Shown: positions 1 through 6,850 of the stretch, piece after piece
Layout of the letters: every line of letters begins with the position of its first letter
Position numbering within the stretch: the stretch's first letter is position 1
Assembly: GCA_019312705.1 (NCBI GenBank)
Contig: JAFDCW010000227.1
Location: 1-7,017 of the forward strand
Source: Deltaproteobacteria bacterium
GTDB lineage: Bacteria > Myxococcota > Polyangia > Polyangiales > B10-G4
Length of the DNA stretch: 7,017 bases
Direction of reading: 5' to 3'
Translations under genes and position numbers: made by a program
Notes under the pieces: model-generated
Told to the model about the DNA's origin: nothing
Databases searched by the model: none
The model's input: the letters and a program-made list of their open reading frames with translations, nothing else

Positions 1-1
1 C

Positions 2-649
2 ACCGATCAGAAATTCGTCGCTGTCGACGTCAGCGAGGAGCGCCTCATACGTGTCGACGAGGACCTTCCGAAGACCGAGCTCATGTATGTGGTGGGAGAC
101 GCGACCGACGACGCGACCCTGCACCAGGCCCGCATCGAGCACGCCCGTGGCGTCATCGCTGCATTGCACGACGACAAGCAGAACGTCTTCCTGACCATTT
201 CCGCCCGTGCTTTGAACCCCAAGGCGCGAATCGTCGCCAAGGCCATCGACGACAGCGCCGATCAGAAGCTGCTCCGGGCCGGCGCCGACGCCGTCGTCTC
301 GCCGTACCGCATCGGCGGCATGCGCATGGTCTCCGAGATGATCCGCCCCCGGGTCCTCGAGTTCCTCGACCTCATGGTCCGAGACCGCCAGCAGAACCTG
401 CGCATCGAAGAGATCCCCATCCCCGACGAATCGAGCCTCATCGGCACGGCGCTTCGCGGGACCGATATTCGCAAGCCCACCGACGTATTGGTCATCGCCG
501 TGCGTACCGCCGAGGGCAGCTACACCTACAACCCGGGCCCCGATACGAACCTCGAAGAGGGCATGACCCTCATCGTCCTCGCGGCGACGGCGGAGGTTGG
601 CAAGCTGCGCGACGGGATCGCCGATGGCAGCATCGGCCGAAGTGCGTGA
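2..649 (+). CDS. Potassium channel / TrkA-type RCK subunit, C-terminal part (5' end outside window)
   Basis: The frame is open from base 2 to a TGA at 647-649, giving 215 visible residues; the start lies before the window. The first ~110 residues are the second half of an RCK/TrkA-N nucleotide-binding domain: VVGDATDD followed by HARGVIAAL, then the NxxxTISARALNP stretch and a GADAVVSPYRIGG loop. A linker (MIRPRVLEFLDLMV) leads to a compact RCK-C (TrkA-C) domain at about residues 135-205, with an acidic EEIPIP start and a glycine-containing EEGMTLIVL end. In this family the RCK part gates a two-helix K+ pore or regulates a Trk transporter by binding nucleotide or cations. The pore or N-terminal Rossmann half is not visible, so channel (Kch/MthK-like) and TrkA subunit cannot be separated. 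The short tail after RCK-C suggests a single RCK pair. No link to dnaK is evident; the 191-bp gap and a separate dnaK promoter candidate argue against one operon. Confidence 0.9.
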   Translation, partial: TDQKFVAVDVSEERLIRVDEDLPKTELMYVVGDATDDATLHQARIEHARGVIAALHDDKQNVFLTISARALNPKARIVAKAIDDSADQKLLRAGADAVVSPYRIGGMRMVSEMIRPRVLEFLDLMVRDRQQNLRIEEIPIPDESSLIGTALRGTDIRKPTDVLVIAVRTAEGSYTYNPGPDTNLEEGMTLIVLAATAEVGKLRDGIADGSIGRSA

Positions 650-700
650 GATCTCTCGCGCTCTTCCGCGACTCGAGTGGTTCGCCCGTTGGCACGCCGC

Positions 701-728
701 TTGACCGGCCCTCCGCGGTGGTTATCGT
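701..728 (+). promoter_or_regulatory. Candidate sigma-70-type promoter for dnaK
   Basis: TTGACC (701-706, five of six matches to the -35 consensus) is followed after 16 bp by TATCGT (723-728, four of six matches to -10). This predicts transcription from about base 735 and a leader of ~105 bases before dnaK. The preceding C gives CTTGACC, which resembles the -35 half of a heat-shock promoter, but no CCCCAT-like -10 follows. No CIRCE inverted repeat is seen. This is a pattern match only. Confidence 0.4.
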
Positions 729-825
729 ACTCGTCGTCCGGCGCTCCGAAGCCTACTGAAAGACGGGGCGCCGAAGGCATCTGCATGAGGTCTCCCATCA
801 CCGGGGGGCTCGGCGAACTACACCT

Positions 826-829
826 GGAG
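826..829 (+). promoter_or_regulatory. dnaK ribosome binding site that decides the start
   Basis: GGAG (within GGAGAAG) lies 11 bases before the ATG at 841 but only 2 bases before an in-frame GTG at 832. The GTG start would be too close to be used and would add three residues before the conserved [10 protein letters not shown] start, so ATG 841 is preferred. Confidence 0.6.
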
Positions 830-840
830 AAGTGAAGACC

Positions 841-2739
<1,899 letters not shown>

Positions 2740-2751
<12 letters not shown>

Positions 2752-2779
2752 CAAGAAGGCGCCACGAAGGGCGGCCCGA
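2740..2779 (+). repeat. 40-bp direct repeat, copy 1 (includes the dnaK stop codon)
   Basis: This segment is identical over 40 bases to 2843-2882, with a 103-bp offset. It contains the last dnaK codons and the stop, and carries an inverted repeat: GCGCCTT (2743-2749) pairs with AAGGCGC (2756-2762) around a 6-base loop. No T-run follows, so it is not a terminator by itself, but it could protect the 3' end of the mRNA. Confidence 0.95.
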
Positions 2780-2842
2780 GGCGGCAGCGCGACGAAGTCG
2801 TGCAGAGCCGTCAGGCCGACCGTAGTGGCGCCGGTAGTGCTT

Positions 2843-2882
2843 GACGCGCCTTAACAAGAAGGCGCCACGAAGGGCGGCCCGA
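2843..2882 (+). repeat. 40-bp direct repeat, copy 2
   Basis: This exact second copy of 2740-2779 is separated from it by 63 unrelated bases. The same 7-bp hairpin is present (2846-2852 with 2859-2865). It sits just before the terminator, so a dnaK transcript would carry the hairpin twice. A partial tandem duplication of the gene's 3' end is the simplest explanation. Confidence 0.95.
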
Positions 2883-2888
2883 CCTGAG

Positions 2889-2921
2889 AACGCCCCGGTG
2901 CTTCGGCACTGGGGCGTTTTT
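2889..2921 (+). terminator. Rho-independent terminator of dnaK
   Basis: A 13-bp stem pairs 2889-2901 with 2906-2918; it is perfect except for one G-T pair. It closes on a TTCG tetraloop flanked by C and G, the very stable C(UUCG)G type, and runs into five T's (2917-2921). It lies 138 bases after the dnaK stop and on the same strand. Confidence 0.9.
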
Positions 2922-2930
2922 GTGTGGGCG

Positions 2931-3044
2931 GTTGGCGTTGGCGTTCCCGTCGCCGTTCCCGTCGCCGTTCCCGTGTCCGTCACCGTTCCCGTTCCCGTTC
3001 TCGTTCCCGTGTCCGTCACCGTTCCCGTTCCCGTTCCCGTTTCC
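2931..3044. repeat. Degenerate hexamer array, left arm (GTTCCC type)
   Basis: Nineteen head-to-tail hexamers each start with GT; most are GTTCCC, with variants GTCGCC, GTGTCC, GTCACC, GTTGGC and GTTTCC. Two adjacent 36-bp blocks (2967-3002 and 3003-3038) repeat the same order of six units with one mismatch. Read on the minus strand it would encode Gly-Asn/Asp runs, but no gene with other recognisable content contains it, so I treat it as non-coding. Confidence 0.93.
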
Positions 3045-3226
3045 GGGTCTGAAAAGAGGGAACCGCCCAATGTACTCGGCGGCTCTCTCTGCGCGGAGGA
3101 GCGTCAATCCCGTCAGCCCCGTCAGCAACCCCTCCGAACACGATCGCTGTCCGGCAAAGTCCTCCAGAGAGCCCAAACAACGCGCTCTGAGCGGCTCACT
3201 CGAGCGAATCACCCCCTGCTTGCGAT

Positions 3227-3255
3227 GCCCAGACGCAGCGCTGCGCCGCCTGGGC
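3227..3255. repeat. Hairpin with inner palindrome
   Basis: GCCCAG (3227-3232) pairs with CTGGGC (3250-3255). Inside lies the perfect 12-bp palindrome CGCAGCGCTGCG (3234-3245). There is no T-run on either side, so its role is unknown. Confidence 0.5.
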
Positions 3256-3300
3256 TGACCCCACGCGACGCAGCGCCCTCGTGCGGCGCTCTGCGGTCAG
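3255..3300. repeat. Two-stage hairpin next to the right hexamer array
   Basis: The outer stem CTGACC (3255-3260) pairs with GGTCAG (3295-3300), and the inner stem AGCGCC (3272-3277) pairs with GGCGCT (3285-3290) around a 7-base loop. It directly abuts the preceding hairpin and lies 7 bases before the right array. It has no T-run and no flanking gene that would need a terminator. Confidence 0.5.
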
Positions 3301-3307
3301 TTCCGCT

Positions 3308-3439
3308 GGGACGGAAACGGGAACGGGAACGGCCTCGGGGACGGCCTCGGCGACGGCCTCGGCGACGGAAACGGAAACGGAAACGGCGACGGCGACGGCG
3401 ACGGACACGGGAACGGCGACGGACACGGTATCGGCGACG
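3308..3439. repeat. Degenerate hexamer array, right arm (GGGAAC type, inverted relative to left arm)
   Basis: Twenty-two hexamers fit mostly GNNACG, including GGAACG, GAAACG, GCGACG and GACACG, with GCCTCG and GTATCG as outliers. The reverse complement uses nearly the same unit set as the left array. The inner tips match exactly: 3312-3332 is the reverse complement of 3025-3045 over 21 bases. Confidence 0.92.
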
Positions 3440-3489
3440 GCAACCGCCCCCACCCCCGTGATACCGTTCGTCCCACTGTAAACCGCCGT

Positions 3490-3520
3490 GGGCCGCAATC
3501 GGTTTCATGCGGACTATGCC
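3490..3520. repeat. Divergent partial third copy of the dispersed repeat
   Basis: GGGCC (3490-3494), then 6 bases, then GGTTTCATGCGGACTAT (3501-3517) follows the same layout as GGGCC-6 bases-GGCTTCATGCGAGCTAT in copy A (3693-3720), with 14 of 17 matches in the longer block and equal spacing. Only this end of the repeat is recognisable; a weak GTGAT match lies further left. Confidence 0.5.
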
Positions 3521-3554
3521 CCTCCGCCTCCTCCGCCTCCTCCGCCTCCTCCGC
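3521..3554. repeat. 9-bp tandem repeat (CCTCCGCCT, 3.8 copies)
   Basis: Three perfect copies of CCTCCGCCT start at 3521, 3530 and 3539, and a partial copy ends at 3554. It would encode poly-Pro on + or poly-Gly on -, but no supported gene contains it. It lies between the divergent third repeat copy and repeat copy A. The following stretch to 3609 shows nothing recognisable. Confidence 0.9.
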
Positions 3555-3609
3555 ACGAACCCACGCTGCCCCGAAGCAGCTGCACGGCCTCGAGGCTCAC
3601 GCCCGCCCG

Positions 3610-3724
3610 GGCTCCGCTCCACAGCCCTACCGGATTGATCACGTGGTGACGGAAGTGCGTGTTTCGTGGAAAGGGTGATCGGTCAACTCTCCGGGCCCCC
3701 GTTGGCTTCATGCGAGCTATCCGC
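3610..3724. repeat. Dispersed direct repeat, copy A (115 bp)
   Basis: It matches copy B (6405-6516) in the same orientation, with one substitution (3666 against 6458) and one 3-base insertion (an extra GTG around 3643-3648). Inside are arms GATCAC (3637-3642) and GTGATC (3675-3680) that could form a stem. Its right edge meets a truncated LamG-type coding fragment without any gap. The element has no transposase and no obvious terminal inverted repeats. Confidence 0.95.
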
Positions 3725-3853
3725 ATCGATGAGGTGAGGGTGTCGAATACCGCACGGTCGCCCGCATTCATCGCCGCCCAGTTCCTCTCCCAGAGCGATG
3801 CCTTCATCACCTTCGGGGACGAAGAGCCCGTTGGCCTGAACTGCCCCGAGTGA
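3725..3853 (+). pseudogene. C-terminal fragment of a LamG / concanavalin A-like domain protein
   Basis: The 43 residues before the TGA at 3851-3853 read IDEVRVSNTARSPAFIAAQF and continue to DAFITFGDEEP. The IDEVRVSN.ARS..WIAAQ pattern ending in TFG.EE is typical of the last strands of LamG-like (laminin G / concanavalin A-type) domains, often on exported proteins with DUF2341 modules. It begins exactly where repeat copy A ends, so the rest of the gene is missing and no proper start is present; an open frame runs back into the repeat but with unrelated content. It points towards the RCC1 gene and ends 22 bases before the stop of that gene. The family call rests on motif memory over a short stretch. 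Confidence 0.7.
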
Positions 3854-3875
3854 TCCGGGGCCCGGAGGAGAGTTC

Positions 3876-6092
3876 CTAGGGAGCGCCGCTCGGAAGCCCG
3901 GGAACCGTGGCTTGCCATATGGCGGGCACCGGCCGAAAGACGCCGTCCCCGAGATCTCCCCCGTACGGCCTGCCCCAGCACTGCATGCCGCCGCCCCGTC
4001 GTCGAACGCAGCAGTGTGACCATCCACAGGCAACCTGAACGGCGCTGTCAACACCGGGTACCTCGACCACGCCGTTCGTCGTGTCGGGCACCGGTTCCCC
4101 CAACAAAGCTGGCATGCCGGCGCCCCAGCAGACGACCCCACCCGTGTCCAGCACAGCACAGGTGTGGTTCCTGGCTGCGTCGATGTGCACCGCGCCTGAG
4201 ATGCCGCGAACCTGGACCGGCCTCACAACCGTGGTTCCCCGGGCGGTGTGCCCGTTGCCGAGCCGGTTCTCTTCCGATTCACCCCAGCAGTAGACCTCAC
4301 CGCCTCGCACGGCAGCGCAGGCGTGGTCGAACGTGATCGCGAGCCGCGTCACGGGAGGCAAACCCTCGATGGGCACCGGTTGCGCTCCCAATTGACGGCC
4401 GCCAACGTGGCCCCAGCAGGCGACGGACCCATCCGAGTCGACGCCGCACCCGCCATAGGTCGCCACCGACAATTGTTCGAAGCGATGGGAGGGTTGCCAT
4501 GCCGGGGCCACGGCGGCCGTTGCGGCGTCGAGACCAAACTCCCAGCAGCGCACTTCGCCCTGCTCCGTGAGCACGCAGCCGCCACGCATCCCGACCCCCA
4601 GGGCGTCGGCACGGCCCGCACCCTGAATGGGCGCGTAGGGGACGGCGTCATCGTAGGTTTGGCACACCGTTGAACCATCCTGCAGGCGGGCGCAGATTCC
4701 ACGATCGCCTCCTTCCAGGTCTGTGACGCCTTCGAGCCCCGCTTCATGCTCCGGAGACCAACCCTGACGCCCATGCCCCCAGCACACGACCTCGCCGGAT
4801 CCTCGCACGGCACAAGAAACTCTACCCGCGATGATGTCGACCGCGTCGCTGACTCCCCGCACATGCACAGGTGGCGAGGCGACGGTTGGCGGGTTGTCTA
4901 CGCCGAGCCCCTTGGAGTAGTTCGTCCCCCAGCAGAACACATCGCCCCCGGCGCGCAACGCGCAGGAGAAACCGCGACCGGACGCCAGCCGCACGGCATC
5001 GTGCAGCCTGGGCACCGGTCGCGGTTCGGGCGAGACTTGTCGCTGGGCCGTCGGGCCGTCGGGGCTCTCCCAGCGAATCGCCCCCCAACAGAGCACGTCG
5101 CCTCCGCGACGAGCACAGGTGTGGTTGCCGCCCGCGGAAATCTCATCGACGCCGTGTAATCCCGACACGACATGGGGATCGGGCACCACCATCAGATGAT
5201 CCACGGCGGTTGCGTCGCCTTGGCGTGCTCCCGTTTGTCCGGTCGTCGTGTCTCCCCAACACGCCACTTGCCCATCGGTCAGGAGCGCACAGGTGTGGTT
5301 GGACCCCGCGCTCAGCGAGGTTGCGGAGATGCCCAGAACCCTTCGGCGCCGTTTCAGATCTTGGGGGCACGCCGGACCGGGAAATACCGTTGGACAGTGC
5401 GTTCCGTCGCCGAGCTGCCCTAGGTGGGAGCTTCCCCAACACGACACCTCCGCACCCTGGCGGATGCACATGTGGTCGCTTCCCCCGACGACCTCATCGG
5501 CGGCGACTCCATCCGCTACGGCGGCGGGGGACAGGTGTCGTTCGCGCGTCGGAAGACGGCCCCAGCACACCACGGCGCCCGATCGCCGCCGCGCGCACGC
5601 AAACCGCTCGGCGACCGCGAGGCTCACAGCGTCCTTGAGCCCCGCAACCTCCGTTGGCCAGTTCTGCGACATGCCGGTGGCATCGCCCAGCTGGCCATCG
5701 TGATTGTTACCCCAACAAAAGACTCGCCCGCTTGTCTTGAGCGCGCAGCTGAATGCCAAGCCGGTCCCCACGGCGACCACGTCCGGCGCGCCCACCACCT
5801 GCACGGCCCCAACGCGAACCTCCCGTGAGCCAGACCCGAGTTGACCGACACCGTTTGAACCCCAGCAGTAGGCGTGGCCGGCATCCGACCAAGCGCATGC
5901 GTGGCCGCCGGCGACCAGACCGACGATGGAGGCTTCGTCCGGCGTATTGTCGGCGCTGGAGTGCACAGCGGGCGGACTCGACGAACAGCCGACGAGTAGA
6001 CCGAGCGCTATCCAAGCCCCAGGTGTACGAAGTGGGTCAACCGGGGTCACCGGCTCTACATAGCCTCGACTCGGGGACGTTTTCAACAGCAT
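3876..6092 (-). CDS. RCC1-repeat (double beta-propeller) exported lipoprotein
   Basis: The 738 residues contain 14 RCC1-like repeats of about 49 residues from residue ~56 to the end, each with a C-x(8-10)-CWG core such as CALLTDGQVACWG. Repeats 9 and 10 are degenerate (CQT and CWE). Fourteen repeats fit two seven-bladed propellers, and the paired cysteines suggest one disulphide per blade, as in an oxidising compartment. The N-terminus has a hydrophobic stretch AWIALGLLVGC with lipobox LVGC (Cys36), so it is probably lipid-anchored outside the cytoplasm. ATG 6092 is chosen because it overlaps the TGA of the upstream fragment (TGATG). A GTG at 6050 would give a more usual 21-residue signal and cannot be excluded. 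The frame stays open upstream to 6758, but that part crosses repeat copy B and two gene fragments and is not considered coding. No enzyme domain is present; RCC1 propellers usually mediate binding, and the ligand is unknown. Confidence 0.9.
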   Translation of the reverse strand: MLLKTSPSRGYVEPVTPVDPLRTPGAWIALGLLVGCSSSPPAVHSSADNTPDEASIVGLVAGGHACAWSDAGHAYCWGSNGVGQLGSGSREVRVGAVQVVGAPDVVAVGTGLAFSCALKTSGRVFCWGNNHDGQLGDATGMSQNWPTEVAGLKDAVSLAVAERFACARRRSGAVVCWGRLPTRERHLSPAAVADGVAADEVVGGSDHMCIRQGAEVSCWGSSHLGQLGDGTHCPTVFPGPACPQDLKRRRRVLGISATSLSAGSNHTCALLTDGQVACWGDTTTGQTGARQGDATAVDHLMVVPDPHVVSGLHGVDEISAGGNHTCARRGGDVLCWGAIRWESPDGPTAQRQVSPEPRPVPRLHDAVRLASGRGFSCALRAGGDVFCWGTNYSKGLGVDNPPTVASPPVHVRGVSDAVDIIAGRVSCAVRGSGEVVCWGHGRQGWSPEHEAGLEGVTDLEGGDRGICARLQDGSTVCQTYDDAVPYAPIQGAGRADALGVGMRGGCVLTEQGEVRCWEFGLDAATAAVAPAWQPSHRFEQLSVATYGGCGVDSDGSVACWGHVGGRQLGAQPVPIEGLPPVTRLAITFDHACAAVRGGEVYCWGESEENRLGNGHTARGTTVVRPVQVRGISGAVHIDAARNHTCAVLDTGGVVCWGAGMPALLGEPVPDTTNGVVEVPGVDSAVQVACGWSHCCVRRRGGGMQCWGRPYGGDLGDGVFRPVPAIWQATVPGLPSGAP

Positions 6093-6421
6093 CAGTGAAA
6101 CGTCGTGCGCTGCCCGGTGCATCGAGAGCTCACGCACTGGGCCTCGACGTGGGCAAACGCATCGATCACGTCGTGATGGATGAACGCGCCACAACGCTCT
6201 AGATGGCTCTCCGCCTCGACGCCGAGGCGGACCGCAGCGGACGAATGAACCACGATCTCGTATTCCGAGCTCGGGTGTCCCGGATTCATGACGGTCGCAC
6301 ACTCGTCGTCCATGGCGCACGGATGCTGGCGAGAGACCTCGGCATCCTCGAGGATCGCGAGTCGCGCCGATCGGCACTCTTCGGTCTCCCGCGGCTCTGT
6401 CGGCGGCTCCGCTCCACAGCC
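6092..6421 (-). pseudogene. 5'-truncated cysteine-rich exported protein
   Basis: An open frame runs from just after a TAG (6422-6424) to a TGA (6092-6094). Its visible product has six spaced cysteines (EEC, HPC, DEC, ERC, QC, RC) and ends in TGQRTTFH. It begins GCGAEPPTEPRE, like the mature start of a lipoprotein, but no signal peptide or start codon precedes it. The first codons lie inside repeat copy B (6405-6516), and the only ATG is internal (6311-6313), after three of the conserved-looking features. Third-position G/C is high throughout, as in real genes here. It overlaps the RCC1 gene as TGATG, so the two were probably a translationally coupled pair before the 5' end was lost. Translation from the internal ATG (73 residues) could still occur. 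I recognise no named family; small C-rich secreted proteins of this form are common in myxobacteria. Confidence 0.6.
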
Positions 6422-6516
6422 CTACCGGATTGATCACGTGACGGAAGTGCGTGTTTCCTGGAAAGGGTGATCGGTCAACTCTCCGGGCCCCCGTTGGCTT
6501 CATGCGAGCTATCCGC
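6405..6516. repeat. Dispersed direct repeat, copy B (112 bp)
   Basis: It has the same orientation and 111 of 112 aligned bases identical to copy A (3610-3724), apart from the 3-base indel. GATCAC (6432-6437) faces GTGATC (6467-6472), and TCACGTGA (6434-6441) is a palindrome. On its left lies the truncated cysteine-rich protein; on its right lies the epimerase fragment, both on the minus strand. The two copies are 2.8 kb apart and bracket the RCC1 gene. Confidence 0.95.
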
Positions 6517-6667
6517 GGGGAGCCTCTTCCGTGAGGAACTGGGGGTTGTCCGGTTGGGGGCCGTAGACGTTCGAGCTGGAGAGCACGACCAGCTTCGGCA
6601 CGGCGCGGTCGTTTCTGCGCATGACGTGGACCCGGCACAAGAACGAGCCGGCGACCGACTGGCCACG
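6509..6667 (-). pseudogene. Internal fragment of an NAD-dependent epimerase/dehydratase
   Basis: About 50 codons read VAGSF, then RRNDRAVPKLVVLSSSNVYG, then PQPDNPQFLTEEAP. This is the stretch around the catalytic Ser in extended short-chain dehydrogenases (UDP-glucose 4-epimerase type), where SS.xVYG and a following LTE.xP are typical. The N-terminal GxxGxxG nucleotide-binding motif and the downstream YxxxK are absent. At its 3' side the frame runs into repeat copy B and stops at a TAG inside it (6509-6511). On the 5' side the similarity fades before about 6667. It cannot be functional and is read as a gene remnant cut by the repeat. The family call is from motif pattern only. Confidence 0.7.
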
Positions 6668-6816
6668 GAAGATCAAACGCTGGCGCGTTCCGCGCTCGCT
6701 GCACTGGTGATTCTGACCCGCCCTCGCGGCCGATCCGCGGCTCGCTGGGGGTGGCCAACGGCGGATCTGAGAAGCTCCTCGTAGCCCCGCCGCTTCAGGC
6801 TGAGACTCTATTCCTG
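6668..6816. other. Intergenic stretch with no recognised feature
   Basis: Neither strand gives a recognisable protein, RNA or repeat here. The stretch separates the epimerase remnant from the nucleotidyltransferase promoter and may hold further degraded coding sequence. Confidence 0.4.
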
Positions 6817-6844
6817 TTGGCGAACGGGCCACTCGGGCTATCTT
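6817..6844 (+). promoter_or_regulatory. Candidate promoter of the nucleotidyltransferase gene
   Basis: TTGGCG (6817-6822) and TATCTT (6839-6844) are 16 bp apart, each with four of six consensus matches. The predicted start of transcription is about 6851, the same base as the GTG start codon, which would give a leaderless mRNA. In line with this, no Shine-Dalgarno sequence is seen before the GTG. Confidence 0.4.
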
Positions 6845-6850
6845 TCGACG

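Larger units (their letters stand above)
3045..3307. other. Spacer between the inverted hexamer arrays, no gene seen
   Basis: This is about 260 bases of non-repetitive sequence. I see no protein family in any frame, no tRNA-like fold and no clear promoter. It contains a short 9-bp-period duplication (CCCGTCAG at 3109-3116 and 3118-3125) and two hairpins near its right end, listed separately. Confidence 0.6.

Noticed and set aside
644..659. Palindrome GCGTGAGATCTCTCGC overlapping the stop of the RCK gene
   Set aside because: Only 16 bp with one mismatch, no T-run and no second copy; too weak to call an operator or terminator.
2931..3439. Possible CRISPR array
   Set aside because: Units are contiguous degenerate hexamers without spacers of constant length, and no cas gene is present.
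2841..3461. Plus-strand open frame through both hexamer arrays
   Set aside because: Its product is VPVPV runs followed by poly-Arg, a direct product of the hexamers, and it starts inside the dnaK 3' repeat and terminator. There is no sign of a real protein.
3872..3905. Inverted repeat GTTCC...GGAAC at the RCC1 3' end
   Set aside because: The stem is short and interrupted, lies mainly inside the coding region and lacks a T-run, so it is not a credible terminator.
4016..5828. Several plus-strand open frames opposite the RCC1 gene
   Set aside because: They are Arg/Pro/Ala-rich shadows of the minus-strand RCC1 repeats, without motifs, start signals or plausible neighbours.
6093..6758. N-terminal extension of the RCC1 frame by 222 codons
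   Set aside because: The frame is open but crosses repeat copy B, the epimerase remnant and the cysteine-rich fragment in other frames. A lipobox signal sits just after ATG 6092, so the extension is chance openness in GC-rich DNA.
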